Source: Sagittula sp. P11 (GTDB lineage: Bacteria; Pseudomonadota; Alphaproteobacteria; Rhodobacterales; Rhodobacteraceae). Taken from it: 64,000 bases of DNA. The translations under genes and the position numbers were made by a program. Position 1 is the stretch's first letter; every line of letters starts with the position of its first letter. The notes under the pieces are model-generated. The model was not told the origin of the DNA. It did not search any database and was given only the letters and a program-made list of their open reading frames with translations. Of this stretch, positions 18,599 to 29,484 are shown one piece after another. The stretch lies in the NCBI RefSeq assembly GCF_002814095.1, contig NZ_CP021913.1:1674001-1738000 (forward strand). The letters are read 5' to 3'.

Positions 18599-19141
18599 AT
18601 GTTTCGGACCTGCCTGATCGCCGCCCTCCTGACGACGTCCGCTGCCGCCTCCGCCCAGGAGACCGGCGGCTTCGTTCGCCCGCCGCTGTCCGACATGCAG
18701 TTCGGTGTGCATTGCGACGTGGCAAAGAACGGCAGCCGCGAAGAGCCGGGCACGGTTTCGGGCATCATCAACCTCATCGACCAGCACCAGACCGTCGACG
18801 TCGTGACCCAGATGGTTCCGGCGGAACTGGGCATCTCTTTCGGCATCGGCGCATGGCTGGACCCGGAGTCGGAGCCGCTCCTGCTCGAGGTCGTGGTACA
18901 GCATCCGCCCATGGGCGAGAACGGTCAGGAGGTCGAGGTCTGGTTCGCACCGCTCGACCCCGGCGAGCCCGCCGTGAACCTCTTCACCTTCGAGAAACCC
19001 TTCGAAATGGTGGAGGGGCCGTGGCGCTTCCAGCTTCGGAAGGATGACGAGGTGCTGCTGGAACAGAATTTCCTCGTCACGCCCCCGGGCACCGTGCCAG
19101 CCGTGCAGAAAGCCTGCTTCAGCGCGATGATCATGTCCTGA
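18599..19141 (+). CDS. Secreted DUF3859-like protein
   Basis: A 180-residue protein with a clear signal peptide (MFRTCLIAALLTTSAAASA, cleavage likely after ASA). The mature part carries FGVHCDVAKNGSREEPGTVSG and a beta-rich segment with EVWFAPLDPGEP. I think it belongs to DUF3859, whose function is unknown; the assignment is from memory of the pattern. The start has AAGGGAAG upstream. It is followed 21 bases later by a small c-type cytochrome gene on the same strand, probably in one transcript. Confidence 0.65.
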   Translation: MFRTCLIAALLTTSAAASAQETGGFVRPPLSDMQFGVHCDVAKNGSREEPGTVSGIINLIDQHQTVDVVTQMVPAELGISFGIGAWLDPESEPLLLEVVVQHPPMGENGQEVEVWFAPLDPGEPAVNLFTFEKPFEMVEGPWRFQLRKDDEVLLEQNFLVTPPGTVPAVQKACFSAMIMS

Positions 19142-19162
19142 GAGAGCCCGGGAGACCCTGCC

Positions 19163-19432
19163 ATGCGCCACGCTTCGCCGATCCTTGCCCTCGTGCTGGC
19201 CGCCTCCGGCATCGCGGCGCAGCCTGACGCCCCTTCAAACACGGGCGCGGCGCTATACGCAGACGCCTGCGCCCGATGCCACGGTGATGAAGGCAAAGGC
19301 GGCAAGGCGCCTGCGCTGTCGAACCCGTCGATGGAGGCCATGACCACGGCGCACAACTATACCCGGATGCTCGACGCCGAAGATGTCGACGCGGCGGTTG
19401 TTGCCATCGCCGCGTACCTTTCCCCGGACTGA
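19163..19432 (+). CDS. Small periplasmic c-type cytochrome
   Basis: An 89-residue class I cytochrome c-like protein. The signal peptide is MRHASPILALVLAASGIAAQ. The heme is attached at CARCH, in ALYADACARCHGDEGKGGKAP. Candidate axial methionines are in PSMEAMTT. The mature domain is only about 70 residues, near the minimum for a monoheme cytochrome. A GGGAGA ribosome site precedes the ATG. An electron-transfer partner cannot be inferred from neighbours. Confidence 0.82.
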   Translation: MRHASPILALVLAASGIAAQPDAPSNTGAALYADACARCHGDEGKGGKAPALSNPSMEAMTTAHNYTRMLDAEDVDAAVVAIAAYLSPD

Positions 19433-19439
19433 CCGCGCC

Positions 19440-20270
19440 TCAGGCGGCGCGCAGACCCAGCATCTCGCGCGCCTGCGCGTAGGTCGCCACGGGGCGCTCG
19501 TATTTCTCGCAGAGCTTCACGGCACGCTCCACCAGCGCGGCATTCGACGGCGCAAGCGTGTCGCGGTCCCAGCGCACGTTGTCCTCGAGCCCGGTGCGGG
19601 TGTGGCCGCCGGCGGCGATGCACCACTCGTTCACCTCGACCTGGTGCCGGCCGATCCCGGCCGCGCACCACTCGGCGTCCGGCGCCAGCCGCTCCACCGT
19701 CTTGATGTAGTAGTCGAAAACCTCGCGGTCGCAGGGCATGGCGTTCTTCACGCCCATCACGAACTGCACGTAGAGCTTGCCCGGAATGCGCCCGTCGCGG
19801 TTCATCTCGGCGGCCTTGAAGATGTGGCTGAGGTCGAAGGCCTCGATCTCGGGTTTGATCTCGTAGGTCTTCATCTCGGAGGCCAGCCAGTCGACGAGGT
19901 CTGGCGGGTTCTCGTAGACGCGGGTGGGGAAGTTGTTCGAGCCCACCGACAGCGACGCCATGTCGGGGCGCAGCGGCAGCATCCCGCCGCGCGTCTGACC
20001 GGCGCCCGACCGGCCGCCGGTCGAAAGCTGGATGATCATTCCGGGGCAGTGTTTCTTGATGCCCTCAACCAGCCGCGCGAATTTCTCCGGGTTGGAGGTC
20101 GGCGTCTCGTCGTCGTTGCGCACATGCGCGTGCATGATCGTCGCCCCCGCCTCGAACGCGGCCTGCGTGCTTTCCACCTGTTCCTCGATGGAGATCGGCA
20201 CCGCCGGGTTGTCCTTCTTCTTCGGCACGGAACCGGTGATGGCGACGCAGATGATGCAGGGTTTGGTCAT
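19440..20270 (-). CDS. Beta-keto acid cleavage enzyme (BKACE, DUF849) in the pca cluster
   Basis: A 276-residue BKACE-family enzyme. These zinc enzymes condense a beta-keto acid with acetyl-CoA to give acetoacetate and a new acyl-CoA; the founding member is 3-keto-5-aminohexanoate cleavage enzyme. The zinc-binding His-x-His is MHAHVRND. Other family blocks are LSTGGRSGAG, EIEAFDLSHI and AAGGHTRTGLEDN. Start ATG 20270 has AGGATC upstream. It lies downstream of pcaG on the same strand. Because the pathway end product is beta-ketoadipate, I infer cleavage to succinyl-CoA plus acetoacetate here, bypassing PcaIJ and PcaF. Confidence 0.86.
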   Translation of the reverse strand: MTKPCIICVAITGSVPKKKDNPAVPISIEEQVESTQAAFEAGATIMHAHVRNDDETPTSNPEKFARLVEGIKKHCPGMIIQLSTGGRSGAGQTRGGMLPLRPDMASLSVGSNNFPTRVYENPPDLVDWLASEMKTYEIKPEIEAFDLSHIFKAAEMNRDGRIPGKLYVQFVMGVKNAMPCDREVFDYYIKTVERLAPDAEWCAAGIGRHQVEVNEWCIAAGGHTRTGLEDNVRWDRDTLAPSNAALVERAVKLCEKYERPVATYAQAREMLGLRAA

Positions 20271-20373
20271 GTGGATCCTCGGGCGTTGGTCTTTCTGGAA
20301 CCGACAGGATAGTGAGTATTTGCGAAGCAGAGAAGCCAGAGGACCGAGAAAGTCCCCCGGCCTCCGGGTATCA

Positions 20374-20976
20374 TCAGATATCGAAAAAGATGGTCTCGTC
20401 CGGCCCCTGCAGGTGGATGTCGAAGCGGTAGGCGTCGCCGTCCTTCTTCGCCAGCAGCGTCGGTACGCGCGACTGGTGCTCGATCCGGCTGAGGATCGGG
20501 TCTTCGGCGTTGGCCGCTTCCTCGTCGGCGAAGTACATCCGCGTGTGCAGGCCGAGGTTGATGCCGCGGGCCACGATCCAGAAGGTGACGTGCGGCGCCT
20601 GGAGGCGGCCATCGGGGAAGGGCACCCGGCCGGGCTTCAGCGTCTCGAAGGTGAATTCGCCGGTGTTCATGTCACCGGGCGAGCGGCCCCAGCCGGTGAA
20701 GCCCTCTGCCCCGCCTTTGCCTGCGAACTTGCCCTGCGAGTCGGCCTGCCAGACCTCGATCAGCGCGTCCTTCAGTGCGTTGCCTGCGCCGTCGAACACG
20801 CATCCCTTGATGGTGATGCGCTCACCGGCGGGGGCGCCGGTGATCATGCGCGTGCCAAGGTCCTCCGGGAAGACGCCCTCGATCCCGAGGAAGTTGGGCG
20901 TGCAGCCGATGTGGACGTAGGGGCCTGCCGTCTGCGACGGGCTTTCCTTGGCGCGGTTGGTCATGGGTCCGGTCAT
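20374..20976 (-). CDS. pcaG: Protocatechuate 3,4-dioxygenase alpha subunit
   Basis: A 200-residue intradiol dioxygenase alpha subunit that with PcaH opens the protocatechuate ring to 3-carboxymuconate. Visible are SQTAGPYVHIG, IEVWQADSQGKF and the family block GRLQAPHVTFWIVARGINLGLHTRMYF. Alpha subunits lack the full set of iron ligands, as here. ATG 20976 overlaps the pcaH stop (TGATG); a GTG one codon earlier is also possible. Confidence 0.95.
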   Translation of the reverse strand: MTGPMTNRAKESPSQTAGPYVHIGCTPNFLGIEGVFPEDLGTRMITGAPAGERITIKGCVFDGAGNALKDALIEVWQADSQGKFAGKGGAEGFTGWGRSPGDMNTGEFTFETLKPGRVPFPDGRLQAPHVTFWIVARGINLGLHTRMYFADEEAANAEDPILSRIEHQSRVPTLLAKKDGDAYRFDIHLQGPDETIFFDI

Positions 20977-21698
20977 CACATCCCCTCCATGCGGTTCTCG
21001 AACATCGTCTGGCGGCGGCCGCGCAGGGTGATGTCGAACTGGTAGCAGAGCGAGTCCATCGGGATCGACCCGGCGCGGTCCAGCCGGGCGACCAGGGTTT
21101 CAATCGCCTCGCGCGACGGGATGGTGCCGACGATGGGGCATTGCCAGATCATCGGGTCGCCCTCGAAGTACATCTGCGTGATCAGCCGCTGCGCGAAGCT
21201 GTGGCCGAAGACGGAGACGTGGATGTGCGCCGGGCGCCAGTCATCCGGACCGTTGGGCCAGGGATAGGGTCCGGGCCTCACGGTGCGGAACTCGTAGAAG
21301 CCGTTCTCGTCCGTGATGCAGCGCCCGCAGCCGCCGAAGTTCGGATCGAGCGGCGCGAGGTAGCCTTCCTTCTTGTGCCGGTAGCGTCCGCCGGCGTTGG
21401 CCTGCCAGACCTCCACCAGAGTGTGCGGCACCGGGCGGCCGAATTCGTCACGCACCGTGCCCTGGACGACGATGCGCGGACCGATGGCCATTTCGCCGGG
21501 CGCGGCGAAGTTGGTGATCAGGTCGTTGTCCTTCGGTCCGAGCAAATCGTGTCCGAAGACCGGGCCGGTCTCTTCGGACAGGGATGTCGCGGCACCGATG
21601 GGAGCGAAGCGCGGGCTGCGCGCGACGCTGGTCTTGTAGAGCGGGGTGAGCGCGGGCGGGTGCCAGCCTCGATCCCGCGCGGTGTATCCGTTGGTCAT
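20976..21698 (-). CDS. pcaH: Protocatechuate 3,4-dioxygenase beta subunit
   Basis: A 240-residue catalytic subunit. The non-heme Fe(III) ligands are the two tyrosines in GFYEFRT and GPYPWPNG and the two histidines in [28 protein letters not shown] is the intradiol signature. It forms the dioxygenase with PcaG, whose gene overlaps it. Likely induced with the rest of the cluster by PcaQ. Confidence 0.97.
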   Translation of the reverse strand: MTNGYTARDRGWHPPALTPLYKTSVARSPRFAPIGAATSLSEETGPVFGHDLLGPKDNDLITNFAAPGEMAIGPRIVVQGTVRDEFGRPVPHTLVEVWQANAGGRYRHKKEGYLAPLDPNFGGCGRCITDENGFYEFRTVRPGPYPWPNGPDDWRPAHIHVSVFGHSFAQRLITQMYFEGDPMIWQCPIVGTIPSREAIETLVARLDRAGSIPMDSLCYQFDITLRGRRQTMFENRMEGM

Positions 21699-21712
21699 TC
21701 GGGTCTTCCTCC

Positions 21713-22105
21713 TCAGGGGTGCGCGTTTCCCTGGTCTTCCATTTCGGCGTAGGTCTGCTTGGCAAGTTTCAGGGCGTGGTTCGCCTTGGGCACACCGGCG
21801 TAGATCGCCACGTGCTGGAAGGCCTCGGCCACGTCCTCCTTCGATGCGCCGGTGCGCGCGGTGGCACGGATGTGCATCGGGATCTCTTCGAAATTGCCGG
21901 TCGCCGCCAGCAGAGCCAGCGTCAGCATCGAGCGTTCCCGGTCGGTGATCCTGTCCGACGCCCAGAGATTGCCCCAGGCGGTTTCGGTGATCATCTCCTG
22001 GAACGGCGTGTCGAACGGCGTCTTGGCAGCTTCGGCCCGGTCCACATGCGCATCGCCAAGGATGCGGCGGCGCACGTTCATGCCGGTTTCGTAACGGTTG
22101 GTCAT
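21713..22105 (-). CDS. pcaC: 4-carboxymuconolactone decarboxylase
   Basis: A 130-residue single-domain PcaC, converting 4-carboxymuconolactone to beta-ketoadipate enol-lactone. Family blocks: [36 protein letters not shown] and [21 protein letters not shown]. Start ATG 22105 has GCGGAGGA upstream. It is not fused to PcaD, and no pcaD or pcaB gene is in this cluster, so the lactonase and cycloisomerase must be elsewhere. Confidence 0.96.
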   Translation of the reverse strand: MTNRYETGMNVRRRILGDAHVDRAEAAKTPFDTPFQEMITETAWGNLWASDRITDRERSMLTLALLAATGNFEEIPMHIRATARTGASKEDVAEAFQHVAIYAGVPKANHALKLAKQTYAEMEDQGNAHP

Positions 22106-22151
22106 GTATCCTCCGCGGGGCGCGATGATCCTGAGGCCATCGGTGCCCGTC

Positions 22152-23387
<1,236 letters not shown>

Positions 23388-23409
23388 TCAGGCTGCTTAG
23401 TTTACCATT

Positions 23410-24369
23410 ATGATAACAAAAAACCGCATCACGCAGGTCAAGCTGCGCCATCTGGAGGCTTTCTCGGCCATTGCGCGCCTTGGCAGCCTGAAGGCCGCCT
23501 GCACGGCGCTGCACCTGTCGCCGCCCGCCTTGTCCAAGACTCTCAAGGAGTTGGAGGAAGGCCTCGGCACCACGCTGATGACGCGCGACCGGGGTGGCAC
23601 CCGGCTGACGCCGCAGGGCGCCCTGTTCCTCGACTTCACCAACCAGAGCCTCGCCGCCCTGCATCGCGGGATCGAAGGCGTCACCGACCTGCGCGATGGC
23701 GGGCGCGAGACGCTGCGCGTCGGCGCCCTGCCCAGCGTCGCGGCCCGGTTGATGCCGGAGGCAGTTGCACGCTTCCGGCAGGCGGCGCCGGACACGCAAC
23801 TGATGCTGCGCGACGGGTCGCACGGGGTGCTGACGGATGCCCTGAAATCCGGGGCGCTCGACATGATCGTGGGGCGGATGGGTCCGGCAGAGGCCATGCA
23901 GGGGCTGTCCTTCACACAGCTTTACCTAGAACCCGTGGTCTGCGTCGTGCGGGCCGGCCACCCCCTGACAAAGGCGCCGGTCAGCGTGGATGCGCTGGCG
24001 GACTGGTGCATCCTCTACCCGCCGGAAGACGCCGCGATCCGCCCCCTGCTGGACCGCTGGTGCCTGGCCCAGGGTCTGGCGCCTTTCCCCGAACGTATCG
24101 ACTGCGTATCGGGCGCGTTCGGGCGCAACTACCTGAGGGTGTCGGACGCGCTGTGGTTCATTTCCGAAGGCGTCGTCGCCCAGGACCTTGCGGACGGGCG
24201 GCTCGTGTCGCTGAACTTCGATCTCGGCTTGACGGCGGGGCCGGTCGGCCTCATGACGCGGCCCGACACGGTGACATCCCGCAGCCGGCAACTGTTCGAG
24301 CAGGCTTTGCGCCATGCGGTCCACGATTCTACATTATACGAGTCCGAATCGGAAAGAATCCACAAGTAA
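23410..24369 (+). CDS. pcaQ: LysR-family regulator PcaQ
   Basis: A 319-residue LysR-type regulator. The N-terminal helix-turn-helix is in VKLRHLEAFSAIARLGSLKAACTALHLSPPALSKTL (residues about 10-45). An effector domain follows, with LRVGALPSVAARLMPEAV and the PVVCVVRAGHPL strand. PcaQ proteins activate pca genes with beta-ketoadipate pathway inducers. Divergent orientation from pobA-pcaCHG supports the specific name. The ribosome site is weak. Confidence 0.88.
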   Translation: MITKNRITQVKLRHLEAFSAIARLGSLKAACTALHLSPPALSKTLKELEEGLGTTLMTRDRGGTRLTPQGALFLDFTNQSLAALHRGIEGVTDLRDGGRETLRVGALPSVAARLMPEAVARFRQAAPDTQLMLRDGSHGVLTDALKSGALDMIVGRMGPAEAMQGLSFTQLYLEPVVCVVRAGHPLTKAPVSVDALADWCILYPPEDAAIRPLLDRWCLAQGLAPFPERIDCVSGAFGRNYLRVSDALWFISEGVVAQDLADGRLVSLNFDLGLTAGPVGLMTRPDTVTSRSRQLFEQALRHAVHDSTLYESESERIHK

Positions 24370-24527
24370 ATCAAGTTATCACCAAAGTTTTGCTTTACAC
24401 TGCCCCCTAGCCACAGGCACGATATGTAGTGAGGGCATGGGGTACGCCCCCAAGACCCTTGAGCAGGCAGCAAGTGCTGGGGCGCATACAACCACCCGGC
24501 GCTACAAAAGAATAATGAGGTGGCGGC

Positions 24528-25028
24528 ATGGCACTATCCGAGCAGTATCTGACGGACGAATTGCATCCTATCGACATCGTCGAGAACATCGCCCAGTTCA
24601 ACGACTGGGATTTCGACCGCGTGACCGATGACCAAATCGCCATGGCGGTCGAGGGGCAATGGCGGACGTATTCCGTCACGCTGGCGTGGAGCCATGGCGA
24701 CGAGACCCTGCGCCTCATCTGCACCTTCGAGATGGAGCCCCCGGCGGACCGCATGCACGTCCTGCACGAAGGGCTGAACGCGGTGAACGACCAGTGCTGG
24801 GCCGGGTGCTTCAGCTATTGGGAAGAGCAGCGTCTGATGGTCTACAAGTACGGTCTGATGCTGGCGGGCGGCAACATCGCCTCGGCCGAGCAGATCGACA
24901 CGATGATTACCGCGGCAGTGTTGTCCGCAGAACGCTATTACCCGGCATTCCAGCTCATGGCGTGGACGGACCGCAGCGCCAAGGACGCCCTGCAGATCGC
25001 CATGGCCGAGGCCTACGGACGCGCCTGA
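24528..25028 (+). CDS. YbjN domain-containing protein
   Basis: A 166-residue soluble YbjN-family protein; members resemble type III secretion chaperones in fold, but the function in alphaproteobacteria is unclear. The sequence begins SEQYLTDELHPIDIVENIA, with WDFDRVTDDQIAMAVEGQW, the VTLAWSHGDETLRLICTFEM strand block and AYGRA at the end. A good intrinsic terminator follows. I recall YbjN genes lying close to proC in Rhodobacterales; here an esterase and a permease gene separate them. Confidence 0.85.
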   Translation: MALSEQYLTDELHPIDIVENIAQFNDWDFDRVTDDQIAMAVEGQWRTYSVTLAWSHGDETLRLICTFEMEPPADRMHVLHEGLNAVNDQCWAGCFSYWEEQRLMVYKYGLMLAGGNIASAEQIDTMITAAVLSAERYYPAFQLMAWTDRSAKDALQIAMAEAYGRA

Positions 25029-25053
25029 GGGCCAGGTCCAAGACAGTTCCCGG

Positions 25054-25082
25054 AAGGGCGCCCCGCACGGGCGCCCTTTTTG
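25054..25082 (+). terminator. Intrinsic terminator after ybjN
   Basis: AAGGGCGCC and GGGCGCCCTT arms around CCGCAC form a GC-rich stem ending in a five-T run. Confidence 0.9.
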
Positions 25083-25144
25083 CTTGAGAACGCAGCTCCA
25101 CCCCGCAATTCTACCCAAGGGAGAAAACCCGAAGGGAGGACAAG

Positions 25145-26542
25145 ATGAAGACCACATTTGCCACGCTGGCGCTTTGCGCCGGCGCCGCCCCGCTGTTTGC
25201 GCAGCAGACGGAGGCGGACTGCACCGCGCTGCGGGATGTCGTATTCGGCGGCGGTTATGTCACTTCGGCGCGGTCCGTGGCGGCGCAGGACACGTTACCC
25301 GCGTATTGCGAGGTACGGGCGACCGCCCTGCCCGCCATCTCCATCGAGGTGCGCCTGCCCCTCGAAAACTGGAACGGCAAGTATTACCAGGCGGGCTGCG
25401 GCGGCTTCTGCGGCATTCTCGGGCGCGCGGATGCCGGGGCAAGCTGGGTGAATGCCATGCGCCCGGGTCTGGAACTGGGCTACGCCACCGCCACATCCGA
25501 CAGCGGGCACCACGCACTGTCGGTCGTCGATGCAGGCTGGGCGGCCAACAACCCGCACGCGGAACGGGACTGGGGCTGGCGCTCCATCGGAGAGACCAAC
25601 CGCGTGGCGGGCCTCCTGATCGACGCGTTCTATGGCGGGCAGGCAGAGCAGGCGATCTTCCAGGGATGCTCCACCGGCGGGCGCATGGCGCATGTCGCCG
25701 CGCAACGCTATCCGGAGATGTTCGACGGCATCATCTCTGGCGCTCCGGCGATGGACTACACCGGGCTGGTGGCCACCGCGATGGCCTTCTTCGTGCAGGC
25801 CAACACCGCCGACGACGGCAGCCAGATCCTCGGCCCCGATGACGCGCAGGCGATCGGCGACCTCGTGATGCAGCAATGCGATGCGACGGACGGCACGGAA
25901 GACGGGCTGATCGAAGACCCGCGCGCCTGCGAGATCGACTACAGCCCGCTCGGGCTGTCGAACGCGAAGATGGATGCCCTGATGAAGTGGCGCGAAGGCC
26001 CCCGGAATGCGGCTGGCGACCAGCTTTACCCCGGCGGCATTCCGGAAGGGTCGGAACCGTTCTGGTGGCTCTGGCTGACCGGAAATGCAGAGGGAGCCGC
26101 GCCGCTGGTGCCCGCCTTCACCACCGGCTTCACACAGTACATGGCCTTTGCCGACGATCCCGGCGCGGAATACTCACCGCACGACTTCGACATGGAAAGC
26201 GACCCGGCCCGGCTGGAGACGATGGCCAAGGTCTACAACGGCGACAGCCCGGACCTCTCGGCCTTCCGCGCGGCGGGCGGCAAGATGATCGTCTATCACG
26301 GCTGGGCCGACGCAATCGTGACGCCCTACAAGACAGTGGACTGGTACGAACAGGCATCCGAGGCCGCGGGGGGAGAGGAGACGCTGAAGGAGAACGTCCG
26401 TCTCTTCATGATCCCCGGCCTCGACCATTGCGGCATCCTGCCGGGGCCCGGTGGCGTGAATGCGGCCTCCCTCGATCCGATGAGTCCGATGGAGCGATGG
26501 CTGAACGAGGGCACCGCGCCCATGTCGATCATGGCCGAGTAG
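25145..26542 (+). CDS. Secreted tannase/feruloyl esterase family protein
   Basis: A 465-residue secreted serine esterase with signal peptide MKTTFATLALCAGAAPLFA. The tannase/feruloyl esterase family uses a CS-D-HC arrangement, all visible: GCSTGGRMAHVAA with nucleophile Ser176 next to a Cys, the Asp in HGWADAIVTP and the His-Cys in IPGLDHCG. The Cys residues flanking Ser and His should form the family disulfide. Substrates are phenolic esters such as hydroxycinnamates. Release of aromatic acids would suit the pob-pca genes about 2 kb upstream. A GGGAGGACAAG ribosome site precedes the ATG. Confidence 0.85.
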   Translation: MKTTFATLALCAGAAPLFAQQTEADCTALRDVVFGGGYVTSARSVAAQDTLPAYCEVRATALPAISIEVRLPLENWNGKYYQAGCGGFCGILGRADAGASWVNAMRPGLELGYATATSDSGHHALSVVDAGWAANNPHAERDWGWRSIGETNRVAGLLIDAFYGGQAEQAIFQGCSTGGRMAHVAAQRYPEMFDGIISGAPAMDYTGLVATAMAFFVQANTADDGSQILGPDDAQAIGDLVMQQCDATDGTEDGLIEDPRACEIDYSPLGLSNAKMDALMKWREGPRNAAGDQLYPGGIPEGSEPFWWLWLTGNAEGAAPLVPAFTTGFTQYMAFADDPGAEYSPHDFDMESDPARLETMAKVYNGDSPDLSAFRAAGGKMIVYHGWADAIVTPYKTVDWYEQASEAAGGEETLKENVRLFMIPGLDHCGILPGPGGVNAASLDPMSPMERWLNEGTAPMSIMAE

Positions 26543-26545
26543 TCC

Positions 26546-28333
26546 TCACATCGGAAAGAAGAAGCTGATCGCCAGCACGGCGGTCAGCCCAACGATCAGG
26601 TTCATCGGCACGCCCATGCGCAGGAAGTCCGAGAACTTGTAGTTGCCTGCACCGTAGACCAGCGTGTTCGTCTGGTAGCCGATGGGCGTGGCAAAGCTGG
26701 CACTCGCCGAGAACATCACCGCCACCACGAAGGGCCGCGGATCGACCCCCAACTGCGCCGCGAGCGAAATCACGATGGGCGTGAAGATCACCGCGACGGC
26801 GTTGTTCGTCACGACTTCGGTCAGGATCGAGCCCACCGCGTAGATCGCCACGAGCGTGACGAAGGGGGAAAGGCCATCGAGGAATGGCATCATCCAGCCG
26901 ACCAGCATCTCAACCGCGCCGGTGTTCTCCAGCCCCTGCCCGACGATCAGCATGGCGAAGATCAGCACGAGCACACCGCCGTCGATGGAGTTCCACGCCT
27001 CGTCGTTGTCGATGCAGCGCAGGACGAGGATAGCCGCCACACCTATCAATGCCAGCACGCCGATCGGCATGAGGTTGAGCGCGGCAAGGACGACGATCCC
27101 CACAAGCGCCAACACCGCGATGGGCGCCTGCCGCCTGCGATAGGCCCGGCCACCCGGCGCGGTGACGTTCACCACATCGCCGGAGCGGGTCAGTTCCTCG
27201 AATCCTTCCGGCGTACCCTCCAGCAGCAGCTTGTCGGCGGGCCGCAGGTGCACGCTCGACAGGTCGGCGCCCGCGATGTGGCGCGGACGGTAGGCGCCCA
27301 GTACGCGCACACCGGCGCGCCGCCCCAGCGCAAGATCGGCGATCCGCAGGTCGGAGCTGCGCCGCGAGGGGGTCACGATGGCCTCGACCACCTTCACTTC
27401 CGCCTCCGGGTCCAGCTCGATGGAGCGTCTCAGGCCGACCCGCAGCCCGGGCTGTTCGGCCAAAGTCAGAAGCTCGGACGTCTCGGCGACGACGATCAGC
27501 GCGTCGCCCCGTTCGATCACCCGTTTAGCTATGTCGCTGCGCTCGATCCTGCCGCCGCGCCGGATGCCGGTCACGCGCACGCCAGACCGCTGGAAGTCGG
27601 CAATCTTGCCCAGGGCCGTGCCGATGTGCGGGTAGTTGGACCTGACGGTGATTTCCGACAGGAAGGCCGTCTCTGCGTCCTCGGTGCCGCTTTCCTTCTG
27701 CGCCCGGTCGGGCAAAAGCACCTTGCCCAGCACCAGCATCGAAAGACCGCCGACGACGGCGACGGTCAGACCAACCGGCGCGATCTCGAAGATCGAGAAC
27801 GGCTCGATCCCCGCTTCCTGCGCCACGCCATCCACGAGGATGTTGGTCGACGTGCCGATCAGGGTACAGGTGCCGCCGAGGATCGCGGCGTAGGACAGCG
27901 GGATCAGCAGCCGCGTCGGCGCAATGGCAAGGCTCTGCGCCAAGCGGATGACCACCGGGATCAGCACCAGCACGACCGGCGTGTTGTTCATGAAGGCCGA
28001 GGCCGCGATGGTCGCGAAGATGAACAACCCGATGGCCATGACGGGGCGCGCCTGCGCCTTGTCGATGACGATACCCGCCAGCGCGTCCAGAACCCCGGTC
28101 CGCACCAGCGCGCCCGAGACGACGAACATCGCCGCAATCGTGATCGGCGCCGAGCTTGAGAACACGGCCATGACCTCGTCGCTGGGCACCATGCCCAGGA
28201 GGATGTAAAGCGCCGCCGCCCCCGATGCGGTCACCTCCGGCGGAAATTTCTCGATGGTGAAGGTGATGAACAGGATCACGAGGATCGCCAGTGCGACCAG
28301 CGGTGCATCCGTTCCGTAAAGATGGTCGAGCAT
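26546..28333 (-). CDS. SLC13-family permease with two TrkA-C domains
   Basis: A 595-residue transporter: membrane half one (EKFPPEVTASGAAALYILLGMVP, SAPITIAAMFVVSG, SAFMNNTPVVLVLIPV), two soluble RCK_C/TrkA-C-like domains around residues 205-385, then membrane half two. Signatures include NNTPVV, ILGGTCTLIGTSTNILV and a matching VVTNNAVAVIFTPIV block in the second half. The family moves dicarboxylates, sulfate or other anions with Na+ or H+; the substrate is not predictable. ATG 28333 has GGGGAACC upstream. It converges with the esterase gene with three bases between stops. Confidence 0.9.
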   Translation of the reverse strand: MLDHLYGTDAPLVALAILVILFITFTIEKFPPEVTASGAAALYILLGMVPSDEVMAVFSSSAPITIAAMFVVSGALVRTGVLDALAGIVIDKAQARPVMAIGLFIFATIAASAFMNNTPVVLVLIPVVIRLAQSLAIAPTRLLIPLSYAAILGGTCTLIGTSTNILVDGVAQEAGIEPFSIFEIAPVGLTVAVVGGLSMLVLGKVLLPDRAQKESGTEDAETAFLSEITVRSNYPHIGTALGKIADFQRSGVRVTGIRRGGRIERSDIAKRVIERGDALIVVAETSELLTLAEQPGLRVGLRRSIELDPEAEVKVVEAIVTPSRRSSDLRIADLALGRRAGVRVLGAYRPRHIAGADLSSVHLRPADKLLLEGTPEGFEELTRSGDVVNVTAPGGRAYRRRQAPIAVLALVGIVVLAALNLMPIGVLALIGVAAILVLRCIDNDEAWNSIDGGVLVLIFAMLIVGQGLENTGAVEMLVGWMMPFLDGLSPFVTLVAIYAVGSILTEVVTNNAVAVIFTPIVISLAAQLGVDPRPFVVAVMFSASASFATPIGYQTNTLVYGAGNYKFSDFLRMGVPMNLIVGLTAVLAISFFFPM

Positions 28334-28668
28334 AAAGGTTCCCCGGGTTCGCAGAGCACACACCCTTCGTCACAAGTCCCGAGCGCCGTCAAGGTTCCGC
28401 CCGGTCGCTGGATCCGCGTGTGATCCTCTGTCCTTTCGCGCAGAAGTGGGGCCGGGCGCGGCGCGAAGTCAATGGGTTGCGAAATGGCGCCATCGCTTTG
28501 CCAGCGGTATTCGTCTGCCGCTGCTCATTTGCGATGCGGCGCTTCCGTCCGCCTGTCTGCGGCTGTGCCGGGCCACTTTCAGGCCGTCTTTCCACGCGCC
28601 CCGCATTGCCCTTTCTGTGCCCCTCGGGCTACCTCTTGGCGCGCAAAGTGTTTTCAGGAGGAACAGGC
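28334..28668. other. 335-base gap between the divergent SLC13 and proC genes
   Basis: No convincing gene. The frame open from 28420 into proC has no family similarity and a Cys/Arg-rich composition, so it is treated as leader. It presumably holds both promoters; no palindrome stood out. The strong AGGAGG of proC is at its right edge. Confidence 0.5.
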
Positions 28669-29484
28669 ATGAAAGACGGAATCCTGGCCGAAAAGGGGCT
28701 CGTGCTGCTGGGCTGCGGCAAGATGGGATCGGCGATGCTCGAAGGCTGGCTGAAGCGCGGCCTCCCCGCATCCTCCGTCTGGGTGACGGACCCCAACCCC
28801 TCCGACTGGCTGAAGGGCCGGGGCGTGCATCTGAACGAGGAACTGCCGCCCGAACCTGCCATCGTCCTGATCGCCGTCAAGCCGCAGATGATGGGCGAGG
28901 CCCTGCCCACGCTGCAGGCCATGGGCAATGGCAAGACGCTGTTCGTCTCCGTCGCGGCGGGCATCTCGATCGCGACCTACGAGGACATTCTCGGCAGCGC
29001 GACACCGATCATCCGCGCCATGCCGAACACCCCCGCCGCCATCAGCCAGGGGATCACCGCCATCATCGGCAACCCGAAGGCCTCGGACACCGATCTCGAC
29101 CTTGCCGAGACGCTCCTGTCCGCGGTTGGAGAGGTGGTGCGGCTTGAATCGGAGGTCCAGATGGATGCCGTCACCGGCCTGTCGGGCTCCGGCCCCGCCT
29201 ATGTGTTCCACATGATCGAGTGCATGGCCGCCGCGGGCGAGGCACAGGGGCTGGCGCCGGAGCTGGCCATGACGCTGGCCAAGGCAACCGTCGCGGGCGC
29301 AGGGGCGCTTGCCATGCAGGCCGACGACGATCCGACGCAGCTCCGCCGCAACGTGACCTCCCCGAACGGCACGACGCAGGCCGGTCTCGACGTGCTGATG
29401 GACGAGGAGAAGGGCCTGCCGCCCCTCATCAAGGACACCGTGGCCGCAGCGGCCAACCGATCCAAGGAACTAGCCAATGGCTGA
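28669..29484 (+). CDS. proC: Pyrroline-5-carboxylate reductase
   Basis: A 271-residue ProC, the last step of proline synthesis, reducing pyrroline-5-carboxylate with NAD(P)H. The Rossmann motif is [13 protein letters not shown]. Other hallmarks: [38 protein letters not shown] and [15 protein letters not shown]. The ATG at 28669 has AGGAGG eight bases upstream and gives the normal length; the longer frame is unsupported. The 3' end overlaps the tRNA-binding protein gene by eight bases. Confidence 0.97.
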   Translation: MKDGILAEKGLVLLGCGKMGSAMLEGWLKRGLPASSVWVTDPNPSDWLKGRGVHLNEELPPEPAIVLIAVKPQMMGEALPTLQAMGNGKTLFVSVAAGISIATYEDILGSATPIIRAMPNTPAAISQGITAIIGNPKASDTDLDLAETLLSAVGEVVRLESEVQMDAVTGLSGSGPAYVFHMIECMAAAGEAQGLAPELAMTLAKATVAGAGALAMQADDDPTQLRRNVTSPNGTTQAGLDVLMDEEKGLPPLIKDTVAAAANRSKELANG

